Source: Anaerolineae bacterium
GTDB lineage: Bacteria; Chloroflexota; Anaerolineae; Aggregatilineales; Phototrophicaceae
Direction of reading: 5' to 3'
Length of the DNA: 64,000 bases
NCBI GenBank assembly: GCA_022825675.1
Contig: JAJDWK010000094.1
Span: 1-64,000, forward strand
Under the pieces are notes generated by a model. That model searched no databases. It was not told the origin of the DNA and saw only the letters and a list, made by a program, of their open reading frames with translations. Shown here in pieces: positions 25,401 through 34,153 of the stretch. Both the position numbers and the translations under genes were made by a program. Each line of letters opens with the position of its first letter. Within the stretch, counting starts at the first letter, position 1.

Positions 25401-27171
25401 CTTCCTCAACGCGGCGGATTATATCGAGATCAAAATTGGACAAGGCGCGAAGCCGGGCGAAGGCGGTCACCTGCCGGGGCACAAAGTTACCGAGCAGATC
25501 GCGGCGGTGCGCAGCACAACGCCTGGCATCGGCTTGATATCGCCCAGCAACAATCACGATCTCTATTCGATTGAAGACTTGGCGCAGCTGATTGACGAGC
25601 TCAAGACGGCGAACCCCCATGCCAAAGTTTCGGTGAAGCTGCCAGTGGTGCCGGGCATCGGCATCATCGCGGTTGGCGTTGCCAAAGCGGGCGCTGATAT
25701 CATCACGATTACGGGTTACACCGGCGGCACTGGCGCCGCGCGCGCGCATGCCCTGCGTCATGTCGGCTTGCCGGCGGAGATTGGCGTGTGGCTGGCGCAT
25801 CGGCATTTGATTCAAAGCGGTTTGCGCGATGATGTCGAACTCTGGGTTGATGGCGGCATGAAAAGCGGGCGCGATGTCGTCAAGATGGTCTGCCTTGGCG
25901 CCAATCGTGTCGGCTTCGCCACCCTCGCCATGGTCGCCTTGGGTTGTACGATTTGCCGCGGCTGCCAGGATGGCGATTGCCATGTGGGCATCACCACTCA
26001 TGTCAAAACCAAAGAAGAGGCGGAAAAACGCAATTTCAAAGCCTTCCGCCCCTTTGAAGAACGCGGCTCGCCCGAAAGCATCGTCAAGATGTTTGACGAG
26101 CTTGCCGATGACATCCGTAAATGGACCGCCAAGCTGGGCGTGGCAAATTTGCAGGACATCGTGGGGCGGGCGGATTTGCTCTACCAGCGCTCGCATCAAG
26201 ACCGCATCGACCTCTCACAGCTGCTGAAGCCCGTGCCCCGCGCCCAGAAGACGCCAGCGCAGCCGGGCGGACGCCGCATCACCCGCCCGCGCAACACCGT
26301 CAGCAAACAAATAACGGATATCGTCACTGAATATGTCGGCAAAGGCGAATTTGAGCTGACTTATGATGACGAGCAGGTGATGGCGATGGACCGCGCCTTG
26401 GGCACGCATTTGGCGGGCGCAATCAAACGCAAAGAGGTGCCTCAAGCCAATCGCATCCGCGCCATCAACTTGAGCTTCAGCAATTCCGCCATCCCCGGCA
26501 ACGGGCTCGCCGCCTTCATTGATGAGCCGGTGCATATTCTCGTCGAAGGCGGCGCTCAAGATGGGCTGGGCAAATGCGCTGCTGGCAGCAAGGTTTCCAT
26601 CCTCAAAGGGCTTAACCACAACGGGCGCCGCCTGGATGGCTCGGTGGGCAAGAGCTTCGCCTATGGCGCGCAGGGCGGCTTGTTCATCGTGCAGGGTGAT
26701 GCCGATACCCGCGCTTGCATCCGCATGAGCGGCGCTGATGTTGTCTTTGGCGGCGAAATTTCCGCGCCGCTTAATGACAACCTCGGCGGTTTGGGCGCCC
26801 GCGCCAACCTCAAGGGCTATGCTTTTGAATATATGACCTCGGGGCGAGCGGTGGTTTTGGGCGATCCCGGTCCCTGGATCTGCGCCGGCATGACAGGCGG
26901 CGTCGTTTATCAGCGCGTCCAGCCGGAAATGGGCTTGACCGTGGATGCCATCCGCGCCCGCATCGCCGCGGGCTCCGTGGTGCAGCTGCAGCCGCTGGAC
27001 GATGAAGGCGTACAAGACCTGCGCGAGCTGCTCAATGCCTATATCCGAACGCTGGAAGAAAATCATCAGTCGCAAGCGGCGGAACCGCTCTATGCCCTGC
27101 TGCGGAAGCCGGCTGATCACTTCATCAAAATCGCGCCGCCGATGGCGCACAAGATTGTCAACGAAAGCTAA
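22471..27171 (+). CDS. gltB: Glutamate synthase, large subunit (GltB-like)
   Basis: I start at ATG 22471, giving 1566 residues; upstream in-frame codons from 22417 look unlike the family. Domains in order: class II glutamine amidotransferase with catalytic C27 after a 26-residue propeptide; the central domain (about 490-800); the FMN-binding synthase barrel (about 870-1230) with cluster Cys at C1159, C1165 and C1170 plus an extra C1162 (sequence CTICRGCQDGDC); and the C-terminal GXGXG beta-helix (about 1300-1500). It makes two glutamates from glutamine and 2-oxoglutarate. A Pro-rich insertion (nt about 23785-23950) joins the amidotransferase and central domains. No gltD small subunit is in the window, so the electron donor (ferredoxin or a distant GltD) is unknown. 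Confidence 0.93.
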   Translation: MTSPNYPPSADPFADLHAIDREHRDACALICSLRKGGQATHGNVKRTIEALTRMGHRTGYINGEGDGVGILTDIPRQIWTKLLARAGLRSSLATDRNFWVAHVMIPAPDRSRAQYIVDQLCRQISEEGLHILIDQPGRVNPQVLGPNAEHNEPVFWQIAGINGQIPSEQLDRTLFELQAQLERELEVHFPSFSAHSVVYKVQGTIEILRRYYPELRDPDYASSITMGHARYSTNTNPIFERAQPFNLIGHNGEFNTISRFRIESEMLDIPMVENGSDSQDVDRTIYALCMRYGLDLIEAMEHIFPPFEHDLLQNTPEIHEMYDELRQSFGPFAQGPAAVVARLGNQAVFSVDALGLRPLWYGETEKEYFITSERGVYALDSMSVSPKPMAPGEKIAMTINAGTGIEVMDYPAIQHYVYSKYRERQPYTAVAAGIWDAPADGLASPPSSNFPLPPPTNGGGQFQLEAAPVAVLERSAETSMPAPPLPWTKSPIKVNAAVMSGFGWERYHVEIVSSLAKSAKEQIGSLGWDGPIAAISNTRVNLADYFKETIAVVTNPSIDREREQAQFSSQVLVGCRPEIAAGRDQDAQLIRLQTPLLLEAIPELEDSELLRGIAARHGTMLLGELAEVFAGKLEVLSMGCAAESIDRAIESLQSRAVDAVLAGAECLILDDSAIAAGDELYIDPLLAVAAVDKALRQADKSPNLRRRVGIVVRSGALRDLHDLAICLSLGANAVLPYAMYAVCLGTAPRGSRKPLVPEQVETALDNSLKAIHAGLQKITSTIGCHELRGYGHSFGSIGLSKNIAGLLGTPNYFGSTGRGLTWTSLYDDAQERAREFRGKVRARLKNPERFYPKMWKKAEAVAHGELDFDTYTETLLNLEEKMPVSLRHIVGLRESQTPITPEDVDISIKGYDMPVLISAMSFGSQGELAYRSYAEAAHLLNIICINGEGGEIHDLLGRHPRNRGQQVASGRFGVNIAFLNAADYIEIKIGQGAKPGEGGHLPGHKVTEQIAAVRSTTPGIGLISPSNNHDLYSIEDLAQLIDELKTANPHAKVSVKLPVVPGIGIIAVGVAKAGADIITITGYTGGTGAARAHALRHVGLPAEIGVWLAHRHLIQSGLRDDVELWVDGGMKSGRDVVKMVCLGANRVGFATLAMVALGCTICRGCQDGDCHVGITTHVKTKEEAEKRNFKAFRPFEERGSPESIVKMFDELADDIRKWTAKLGVANLQDIVGRADLLYQRSHQDRIDLSQLLKPVPRAQKTPAQPGGRRITRPRNTVSKQITDIVTEYVGKGEFELTYDDEQVMAMDRALGTHLAGAIKRKEVPQANRIRAINLSFSNSAIPGNGLAAFIDEPVHILVEGGAQDGLGKCAAGSKVSILKGLNHNGRRLDGSVGKSFAYGAQGGLFIVQGDADTRACIRMSGADVVFGGEISAPLNDNLGGLGARANLKGYAFEYMTSGRAVVLGDPGPWICAGMTGGVVYQRVQPEMGLTVDAIRARIAAGSVVQLQPLDDEGVQDLRELLNAYIRTLEENHQSQAAEPLYALLRKPADHFIKIAPPMAHKIVNES

Positions 27172-27182
27172 GGCCGAAGGCA

Positions 27183-28844
27183 TCAAGCCCGGGTGGTGCC
27201 GCCCCCGCCCGGGAGCGTCGCCAGCACCCGCTGCGTTTTCAGCGCCAGGTGCAATATCAGCCGGTTATCCGAATCGTCCAAATCCAGGTTGGTGAGCTCG
27301 GCGATGCGGTCCAGGCGGTAGACTAAAGTATTCCGATGCACATCAAGCGCCAGCGCCGCCTTTGCCATGTTGCAATTTGCGGAAAAATAGCCGCTTAAGG
27401 TGCGCACCAGGTCGCTTTGCTTGCGGGCGTCATGTTCCACCAAAGCACCCAAAGCATCGCGGTAGAATTGCTGCATCGTCGAGAGGTTTTTCTCTTTCAG
27501 CGCCAGCAAAAGCTGATACAGCTTCAAATCACCATAATAGGTTGTCGTCGCGCGCTCGCCCAGTTCATGGGCGATGCTCACCGCGTCTTCCGCTTCCCGG
27601 AAGGCTTCCCGCAGCTGTGACAAACCGCTGGCAGGGCGGCTGATGCCGGCGGATACCAAATCACTATTGGAGCGCGCCGCAAGCTCTTGGCGCAGCTCTT
27701 CTACCGTAGCCCGCCGCCGCGCCAAAGCTTTCGTCTCCGCCACAGCCACCGGATACATGGCGACAACAACATCGACGAATAGCCCGACTGCGCCTTCAAT
27801 GCCGCGGCTGGACATATCGTCGCGCGCCATAGAAACCAGCGATTGCAGGGGCGGCGCTTTTCCATTAGCGGCATAAGCGCGAAAAATCGCGACCAAAAAA
27901 TCGGCGTCCGGCTGGAAGCCCGCTTGCTGGGCGCGGGCGCGCAGCATGTTGTCATCCGCCGGCGTGCCACTCAGCCACATCTGAATCCAATCGCCGCGCG
28001 TCTGCTCCACCGCAGTCGCGATTGCCCGATTTTTTGCCATCTCTATCGCGCAGACATCAGCGCCATAGGTCAAGACCAGCCGGTCGAATTCGTTTAAGTT
28101 CTCCACGCGCTCAACCAGCGAAACATAACCCGCCACGCGCTTTTCGACCTTTAGCACAGCGCAATAGCCCAAGGGGCTCGCGCTAATTGCCCCGGGGATG
28201 GTCGGCGCTTCGCGGCTGAGCCAATCGCGAAAAACCTGGGAATCCAAAGCGGCTAAAGGCGCGCTGCCATTGGGGCTGCGCCGCCCGATATACGGCATGC
28301 CCTGCGTAACAACCCCGCCAGCGGCGTCATGAATCGCGATTAGTTTGCCCGTCGCGCGCGCCATGACCTGCAGCAAACTGTTCAAATCCCGGTTTTCCGC
28401 CGAGAGCCGCGCAAGCTGCCGCTGGATTTCGATGGCGCGCTCGGTCAGCCGGGCGGATTGGTTGACGATGAGGGCGTTTACCGCCCGTTCCACTGTGGTC
28501 AAGCTGGTGTCTTCGGGCGCGGTCAGCAAGGCGATGCCACAGTCATTCGCCGCTTCAACCGCCGCCGCCGCCACTTCGCCAGTGGCAAGCACCGCGCTAA
28601 CGCCGACGCCCGCCAATTGCCGCAGCACGCCATCCAATGTCAAGCGGCTATCAAAACTGCGCAGAACATCCATGGATACCAGCGCCAGCTCCCCGCCGTA
28701 AATATCGGGGAAAACGGGCGGCTGCGCGCGAATGGTAACTGACCAATTTACTGTTGTCTCGGGGTCGCCTGCCGCGATGCTCGCGCCTAAGGGCAAAGAA
28801 TAACGCAGCAGGGATTGTATAGTTACCGGGCTTTTATCTGCCAT
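27183..28844 (-). CDS. PucR-family transcriptional regulator (downstream of glutamate synthase)
   Basis: The 553-residue protein has the same layout as the regulator at 20553: PucR N-terminal domain (LRYSLPLGASIAAGDPETTVNWSVT), a central region and a C-terminal HTH (YFSANCNMAKAALALDVHRNTLVYRLDRI). The two differ widely in the middle, so they are old paralogues rather than a recent duplication. It is convergent with glutamate synthase, with only 11 bases between stops. Two CCCGGG words (27188-27193 and 27208-27213) near its end could pair as a weak shared terminator. Its own promoter is at 28905-28933. Confidence 0.9.
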   Translation of the reverse strand: MADKSPVTIQSLLRYSLPLGASIAAGDPETTVNWSVTIRAQPPVFPDIYGGELALVSMDVLRSFDSRLTLDGVLRQLAGVGVSAVLATGEVAAAAVEAANDCGIALLTAPEDTSLTTVERAVNALIVNQSARLTERAIEIQRQLARLSAENRDLNSLLQVMARATGKLIAIHDAAGGVVTQGMPYIGRRSPNGSAPLAALDSQVFRDWLSREAPTIPGAISASPLGYCAVLKVEKRVAGYVSLVERVENLNEFDRLVLTYGADVCAIEMAKNRAIATAVEQTRGDWIQMWLSGTPADDNMLRARAQQAGFQPDADFLVAIFRAYAANGKAPPLQSLVSMARDDMSSRGIEGAVGLFVDVVVAMYPVAVAETKALARRRATVEELRQELAARSNSDLVSAGISRPASGLSQLREAFREAEDAVSIAHELGERATTTYYGDLKLYQLLLALKEKNLSTMQQFYRDALGALVEHDARKQSDLVRTLSGYFSANCNMAKAALALDVHRNTLVYRLDRIAELTNLDLDDSDNRLILHLALKTQRVLATLPGGGGTTRA

Positions 28845-28904
28845 AATCAGAATGCCACTATCTCCTCATCTATTTGACATTCTCATACATTCGCTAGCAC
28901 AAAG

Positions 28905-28933
28905 AATATACACTATCACCAATCATCAGTCAA
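28905..28933 (-). promoter_or_regulatory. Promoter of the second PucR gene
   Basis: On the minus strand TTGACT (28933-28928), an exact 17-base spacer and TATATT (28910-28905) precede the ATG at 28844 by about 60 bases. Confidence 0.7.
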
Positions 28934-28982
28934 GGATTTGTATTCATGCGCTAATAGTTTCTTAACGAAGTGAAAATTTTCC

Positions 28983-29011
28983 AGGGCGAATCAAATGATG
29001 AGATTCGCCCT
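28983..29011 (-). terminator. Intrinsic terminator after ileS
   Basis: AGGGCGAATC (28983-28992) and GATTCGCCCT (29002-29011) form a perfect 10-bp stem with a 9-nt loop. Read on the minus strand it is followed by GGAAAATTTT, a weak T-tract. It starts 28 bases beyond the ileS stop codon. Confidence 0.75.
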
Positions 29012-29038
29012 CTGTGCAAAATACATAAAGCGGCGCAT

Positions 29039-32000
29039 CTAGGGGACACGGCGCAAGCCGAGCGTCAGCTTCTCGCCTTTGACAGTGACGGTCTCGCTGA
29101 AGAAACCGGGCGCGATCTCATCCTGGCGCAGGTCTTCGGCAAGCGTCTCGGCGCAGATATAGCCGCCGAAACTCAGCATGACAGCTTCAATGGCGGCTGA
29201 CGGGTCTCGGTAGACAAGTTCAATGCGGTCGTTCAAAGCGAAATCCGCCTGTTTGCGCATATTTTGTATGCGGCGGATAAGCTCGCGCGCCAGCCCTTCC
29301 GACAATAGCTCCTCGCTCAATTCGGTATCCAGCAGGACCATATAGCCGCCATCTTCGACCGCGCCTTTGGGCGCTTCAACACTGACTTTGACTTCGCATT
29401 CGTGATTTTCGATTTCAAAGCGGCTTCCATCAAGCTCCAGCCTGATGTTCTCGCCTTTCAGCAGTTTTTCCGCCAGCGGGCGGACGACATCCTGGCTGCC
29501 CGTTCGTAATGCTGATTGCACTGTTTTAAAGTCCCTGCCAAATTTGGGACCCAAATAGCGCGGCAGCGGGTTGAGGCTATAGCGGGTGGTGGCGGCGAAA
29601 GCGCTGGCTTCATCACTGCCCATAGCGCTTATTGACTTCAGATTCAGTTCGCTGCGCAGCAAGCCGCCATAGCGCTCCAGCACGGCGGCTTCCGCGACAT
29701 CACGCAGCGCGAACTGCGCGCCGGCAAGCGGCTGCCGCACGCCCAACTGCGCCTGATTGCGCGCCGCCAGCCCCAGCCGCACCAGGCGCTGCACCAGTGC
29801 CATATCCGCCATCAGGGCTTCGTCAATCAGCGCTTCGTCATGGCGGGGCCATTGGGACAGATGCACGCTGTCCGCTGGCGCGCCCTTTGGAACAGCAACC
29901 AGATTGCGGTAGATTTCTTCGCTCAGGAAGGGCATGCTGGGCGCAAGCAAATGCGCCACTGTCGTCAAAGTTTCGTAGAGGGTGGCGTAGGCGGATGCCT
30001 TGCTGGTATCCGCTTCACTTTTCCAGAAGCGGTCGCGGCTCAAACGCACATACCAATTGCTGAGGCGTTCGACAAATGCCTCGATCGGGCGGGTGGCGTT
30101 TAAGGCATCGTAGTCTTCATAGGCGGCGCTCACCTTTTTGACCAAATTGTGCAATTCTGACAAGAGCCATTGATCCAGCAAATCCCGCTCGGCATGCGGC
30201 GGCGGCGTGTCAGTTGGCGTCCAGCCATCAATATTCGCGTAGGTGACGAAGAAGCTATAGGTATTCCACAGCGTCGACCAGAACTTCTTTATCACCTCAT
30301 TCACGAGCTTGATAGAAAAACGGCGCGGCTCCCCTGGCGGTCCAGAGGTATACATATACCAGCGGAAGGCATCCGCGCCCGTTTCTTCCAAGACGCGCCA
30401 GGGGTCGACAGTATTGCCCTTGCTCTTGGACATCTTCTGCCCCTGCTCGTCCAGGATATGCCCCAGGCAGATGACATTGCGGAAAGCGACCGTCTCAAAA
30501 AGCATCGCGGCGATCGCATGCAAGCTGTAAAACCAGCCCCGCGTTTGATCTACCGCCTCGCAAATATAATCGGCGGGATGCTGCTCTTCCAGGATTTCGC
30601 GGTTCCGCTGCGGGTATGCCCACTGCGCGACTTGCATCGCGCCGCTGTCAAACCAGACATCAATCACCTCGGGGACGCGGCGCATGATGCCGCCCCCGCC
30701 ATTCGGATTTTCGAAGGCGATTTCATCAACATAAGGGCGATGCAGGTCCAGCTCGTCCAGGTCACGCCCCGCCAGCGCGCTCAATTCTTCGACGCTGCCC
30801 ACACAGAGCATCTCGCCTGAGGCATCATCCACCCATATCGGCAGCGGCGTGCCCCAATAGCGCTCCCGCCCCAGCGACCATTCCTTGAGGTCTTCCAACC
30901 AATTGCCGAATCTGCCCGCGCGCACATGGCTGGGCACCCAATTGACCGTATTATTAAGGTCAATCATCGTCTGTTTGTATTTCAGTGTGTTGATGAACCA
31001 GGTTTCGCGGGCGAAATACATCAAAGGCGAGCCATCGCGCCAATTATGCGGGTAGCTGTGTTCGTAGGTTTCCCGCCGATACATCAGCCCGCGCCGCGTC
31101 AAATCGCGGATGATGTGGGCATCGGCATCTTTGAACCACATGCCGCGGAAGTCTGTCGCCGCGTCAATGAAGCGCCCGGTCTCATCCACTGTAATCAGGA
31201 CGGGCAAATCATGCTTTTGCCCGGTCGCCAAGTCATCCACGCCATAGGCGGGCGCGGTATGCACGATGCCGGTGCCGTCCGTGGTGCTGACATAGTCGCC
31301 AGCGACAACATAGGCATAGTCCTGCTTGACCGGCAGATAGGCATAAAGCGGCTCATAATGCCAGCCGAGCAAGTCGCGCCCTTTGTAGCGCTTGACCACT
31401 TTGCAATCGGCTTGCTCTTTTAATACTTCCGGCAGCAGCGCTTCCGCCAGGATGAGCTCTTCGCTGCCGTCCCCGTCCGCGGCAGGGACTTGCACTTGTG
31501 CATAGTCGATGTCCGCGCCGACCGCTAGCGCCGCATTGGCGGGCAAAGTCCAGGGGGTCGTCGTCCATGCCAGGAAAGACAGCCCCGGTTTGTCGCGCAC
31601 GGGGAAGCGCACATACACGCTGGGGTCGACTATCGTCTTGTAGCCTTGCGCGACTTCGTGGCTGCTGAGCGGCGTGCCCGAAGAGGGGCTGTAGGGCACA
31701 ACTTTGTAGCCGCGATAGAGCAAGCCCTTCGCCCAAAATTGTTTGAGAATCCACCAGACGCTTTCGATGAACTCGTTGGTATAGGTAACATAGGCATCGT
31801 CGAGATTCACCCAGAAGGCGGTGCGTTCCGTCAATTCTTCCCAAGATTTGATATGACGAAACACATTTTCCCGGCAGAGTTTGTTGAAGGCGGCGACGCC
31901 GTATTCTTCAATCTGCGCCTTGTTATCGAAGCCAAGTTCTTTCTCTACCTCAATTTCAACGGGCAAGCCATGCGTATCCCAACCGCCACGGCGCAGGCAA

Positions 32001-32242
32001 TAATATCCCTGCATGACCTTGTAACGCGGAAACATATCTTTGAAGGCGCGCGACAGGACATGGTGGCTGCCGGGCTCGCCATTAGCGGTTGGCGGTCCTT
32101 CATAAAAGACGAATCGCGGCGCAGCTTCCCTGCCTTCTGTCGTGCGCTCAAAGACGCGGTTGGCGCGCCAAAATTCGATTTGCCGCTGCTCGAGCCGGTT
32201 GATGACTTCGCTGTTGACCTGCGAATGTACTGCCTTGAACAT
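29039..32242 (-). CDS. ileS: Isoleucine-tRNA ligase (eukaryote-like type)
   Basis: A 1067-residue class I synthetase. The HIGH motif appears in the type-2 form GSHHVLSR (H60, H61) after PPTANGEP, and KMSKS is present as QKMSKSKGNT. The editing (CP1) domain, tRNA-binding anticodon domain and a long C-terminal domain are all in place. The N-terminal wording (FYEGPPTANGEPGSHH) and length fit the eukaryote-like IleRS found in some bacteria, a form often tolerant of mupirocin; that trait is inferred from family, not seen. It charges tRNA-Ile in the cytoplasm. AAAGGAG lies about 12 bases before the start. Confidence 0.95.
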   Translation of the reverse strand: MFKAVHSQVNSEVINRLEQRQIEFWRANRVFERTTEGREAAPRFVFYEGPPTANGEPGSHHVLSRAFKDMFPRYKVMQGYYCLRRGGWDTHGLPVEIEVEKELGFDNKAQIEEYGVAAFNKLCRENVFRHIKSWEELTERTAFWVNLDDAYVTYTNEFIESVWWILKQFWAKGLLYRGYKVVPYSPSSGTPLSSHEVAQGYKTIVDPSVYVRFPVRDKPGLSFLAWTTTPWTLPANAALAVGADIDYAQVQVPAADGDGSEELILAEALLPEVLKEQADCKVVKRYKGRDLLGWHYEPLYAYLPVKQDYAYVVAGDYVSTTDGTGIVHTAPAYGVDDLATGQKHDLPVLITVDETGRFIDAATDFRGMWFKDADAHIIRDLTRRGLMYRRETYEHSYPHNWRDGSPLMYFARETWFINTLKYKQTMIDLNNTVNWVPSHVRAGRFGNWLEDLKEWSLGRERYWGTPLPIWVDDASGEMLCVGSVEELSALAGRDLDELDLHRPYVDEIAFENPNGGGGIMRRVPEVIDVWFDSGAMQVAQWAYPQRNREILEEQHPADYICEAVDQTRGWFYSLHAIAAMLFETVAFRNVICLGHILDEQGQKMSKSKGNTVDPWRVLEETGADAFRWYMYTSGPPGEPRRFSIKLVNEVIKKFWSTLWNTYSFFVTYANIDGWTPTDTPPPHAERDLLDQWLLSELHNLVKKVSAAYEDYDALNATRPIEAFVERLSNWYVRLSRDRFWKSEADTSKASAYATLYETLTTVAHLLAPSMPFLSEEIYRNLVAVPKGAPADSVHLSQWPRHDEALIDEALMADMALVQRLVRLGLAARNQAQLGVRQPLAGAQFALRDVAEAAVLERYGGLLRSELNLKSISAMGSDEASAFAATTRYSLNPLPRYLGPKFGRDFKTVQSALRTGSQDVVRPLAEKLLKGENIRLELDGSRFEIENHECEVKVSVEAPKGAVEDGGYMVLLDTELSEELLSEGLARELIRRIQNMRKQADFALNDRIELVYRDPSAAIEAVMLSFGGYICAETLAEDLRQDEIAPGFFSETVTVKGEKLTLGLRRVP

Positions 32243-32462
32243 GACCTTGTAGTCTCCTTTATCCGATACGAATAGCAGTTTGCCGTCAACGCCTTACTCG
32301 CGCTGACGCCGCATCGGACCTGCAATCTGCCGCGGCGCGGGCACAGAAGCTGGCGACACCACGGTAGCACCTCCTTGCTATCACAGTTTCACTGAGAAGT
32401 CGATTGCCGCCAGCATTATGGCGGCAGCGGCGCGGGAACGGAAGGGCGGAATGCTTGGACGC
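32243..32462 (-). other. ileS leader region with T-box-like word and hairpin
   Basis: This 220-base gap precedes ileS. On the minus strand AAGGAGGTGCTACCGTGG resembles the T-box antiterminator core GGUGGUACCGCG with one base changed (GGTGCTACC). A hairpin TGCCGCC/GGCGGCA (32405-32411 with 32420-32426) lies upstream. I do not find the other conserved T-box Stem I motifs or a clear Ile specifier, so this is only suggestive. It could instead be a plain leader with a terminator hairpin for the TPR gene before it. Confidence 0.3.
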
Positions 32463-33260
32463 CTAGCCCGCGCGAGCGAGCCAGTCAATTGCCGAGCGCA
32501 GGTGCGCGCTGTAGGGGGATGGTGCGTATTTCGCCGCTTCGGCGCGCCAATGCCGCAGCGCCGCATCCCTGGGCAGCGCCTCGCGATTGGGCTCTTCCTG
32601 ATGCTCGCCGAGATAATAGCCCAGCAGCCGCCGCTTCGCCGGTTCCAGCGCCAGGCTGGCGCGCGCCGCTTGAAAATGTTCGCGCGCCTGTTCCTGATCA
32701 CCCAAGAGAAAATAGCATTGCCCTAATTCAAAACTGACGCTAGCGGGCGCGCCAGCCGCTTGCGCCCGCTCGATGAAGGCAGCCGCTTGAGCGTATTCAC
32801 CGCTGACCAGAGCGAGCAAGCCGCGGCTGTACAGCGCCAGATGATGGCGCGGCTTTAGTTCCAGCGCCCTTGCCAAAGCCCGGCGGCAGTCATCAAATTT
32901 GCCGAGATGCCGATAGCAATTGCCCAGCAGTACCAGGGCATCCACCGATTCCCGCCTGCCCGCGGGGACCGCCTCAAGAATTTCCCGCGCCTGGTTGTAT
33001 TCGCCGGCGATAAAATGCTGCTGCGCCTGATGATAAGGGGAAAGCGCGCGCCGATTGCCCCAGAGGAAAAGCAGCTGCAAAGTCAGCAAGGTACCGAAAG
33101 CGCCAATCCGCGCGGGGAAGCGCAGCGCATCAGGACCGCCGAAGGCAAGCAAGAGCAAGAATACGAGCAGTATGACAGCAAGCGCCAGCGACCATTTGAG
33201 CGGCGCCTCCCACTCTGGCAGCCGGCGCAGCAGGTCGCGCGACAGCTGCAGCAGTATCAT
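32463..33260 (-). CDS. TPR-repeat membrane protein (third of three)
   Basis: A 265-residue protein with two hydrophobic N-terminal helices (about 25-70), then tetratricopeptide-like helical repeats (FDDCRRALARALELKPRHHLALYSRG and similar, about 80-205). The repeats probably form a protein-binding scaffold facing the cytoplasm or outside; sequence cannot decide the side. Its start overlaps the previous gene by four bases. I recognise no named family. Confidence 0.72.
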   Translation of the reverse strand: MILLQLSRDLLRRLPEWEAPLKWSLALAVILLVFLLLLAFGGPDALRFPARIGAFGTLLTLQLLFLWGNRRALSPYHQAQQHFIAGEYNQAREILEAVPAGRRESVDALVLLGNCYRHLGKFDDCRRALARALELKPRHHLALYSRGLLALVSGEYAQAAAFIERAQAAGAPASVSFELGQCYFLLGDQEQAREHFQAARASLALEPAKRRLLGYYLGEHQEEPNREALPRDAALRHWRAEAAKYAPSPYSAHLRSAIDWLARAG

Positions 33261-34141
33261 GCGCTATCCCTTTTTTCCCGCTCTTCGGCAATCGTCAGCT
33301 CGATCTTTTCGATCTCATAATGCAGCAAGCTGCCATAAGCGGTGCCGCCCAAGGCGCGCAAGGTGGACTTCCAGGCTTGCAAACCATGCGCTGTCGCCAC
33401 CATGCGCCGCGTCGCGCGCTCGGCATTTTTTTCATCGCCGATTGTTTGATAATAGCGCGACAGGTAATAATTGACGCGGACGGCGTACATCGATGGCATT
33501 GAATACAGCGCTGACAGCTTAAAAGACTCTATCGCCGAATCGTGCTCGCCCGCCAATTGCTGCACAAAGCCCAGCTCCGCCCAGATGATGGGTTGGGTTG
33601 GCGAGAGCTGCGCCGCCGTCTGCAAGGCGATTGCCGCCTCGCCATAGCTGGCTTGCATGCGATAGCCATTCGCCAGCGTCATATACGCGCCGGCATCGCC
33701 GGGGAACATCTGCACCGCGCGGTCGGCGGTTTCCTGCGCCTTCGCCAATTGCCCGTTATAGGCGTAGGCGCTCGTCAAAAGCATCAGCAAATCGGGCGTG
33801 ATTTTGCCGCTGGTCAGCACGCGCTCCAAGAGGCGTATAGCTTGGGGGAATTGCATCTTTTGGATGAGGCGGTAGGCTTCGCCATAGCCAGCGCCATACT
33901 TGCGGGATTGCCGGGCGAGCAAAATGCCGACAAGCAAAAAACCCAGCAAAATCATAATCGCGGACAGGCACAAGCCCGCCAGCGACATTTGCGCTACTGG
34001 CGAAATGTATTCATCAAAGGGCTGCGTGATGCCATCGGCGAGTTCAATCAGCACACCCAGGACAAAGACAATAAAACCCAGCGCGGACAGGGCGACGCAA
34101 ACAAATACGGCAACCCAGGCGATGATGCGGCGGATAGACAT
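33257..34141 (-). CDS. TPR-repeat membrane protein (second of three)
   Basis: The 294-residue protein has two N-terminal hydrophobic segments (about 8-32 and 52-72), then TPR-like helices (QAIRLLERVLTSGKITPDLLML, AKAQETADRAVQMFPGDAGAYM). It is of the same type as its two neighbours, which makes the trio look like duplicated and diverged genes. Overlap with the next gene (ATGA) indicates coupled translation. The role is unknown. Confidence 0.72.
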   Translation of the reverse strand: MSIRRIIAWVAVFVCVALSALGFIVFVLGVLIELADGITQPFDEYISPVAQMSLAGLCLSAIMILLGFLLVGILLARQSRKYGAGYGEAYRLIQKMQFPQAIRLLERVLTSGKITPDLLMLLTSAYAYNGQLAKAQETADRAVQMFPGDAGAYMTLANGYRMQASYGEAAIALQTAAQLSPTQPIIWAELGFVQQLAGEHDSAIESFKLSALYSMPSMYAVRVNYYLSRYYQTIGDEKNAERATRRMVATAHGLQAWKSTLRALGGTAYGSLLHYEIEKIELTIAEEREKRDSA

Positions 34142-34153
34142 AACTCGCCCCGC

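Noticed and set aside
27188..27213. Shared intrinsic terminator between glutamate synthase and the second PucR gene
   Set aside because: The two CCCGGG words lie inside the PucR coding region, the stem is only 6 bp and no T-run follows on either strand; kept only as a weak note.
32380..32419. A short Ile leader-peptide attenuator before ileS (11-codon frame containing ATC)
   Set aside because: Only one Ile codon, overlapping the hairpin at 32405-32426, and no terminator close to ileS; it does not match the arg leader pattern.
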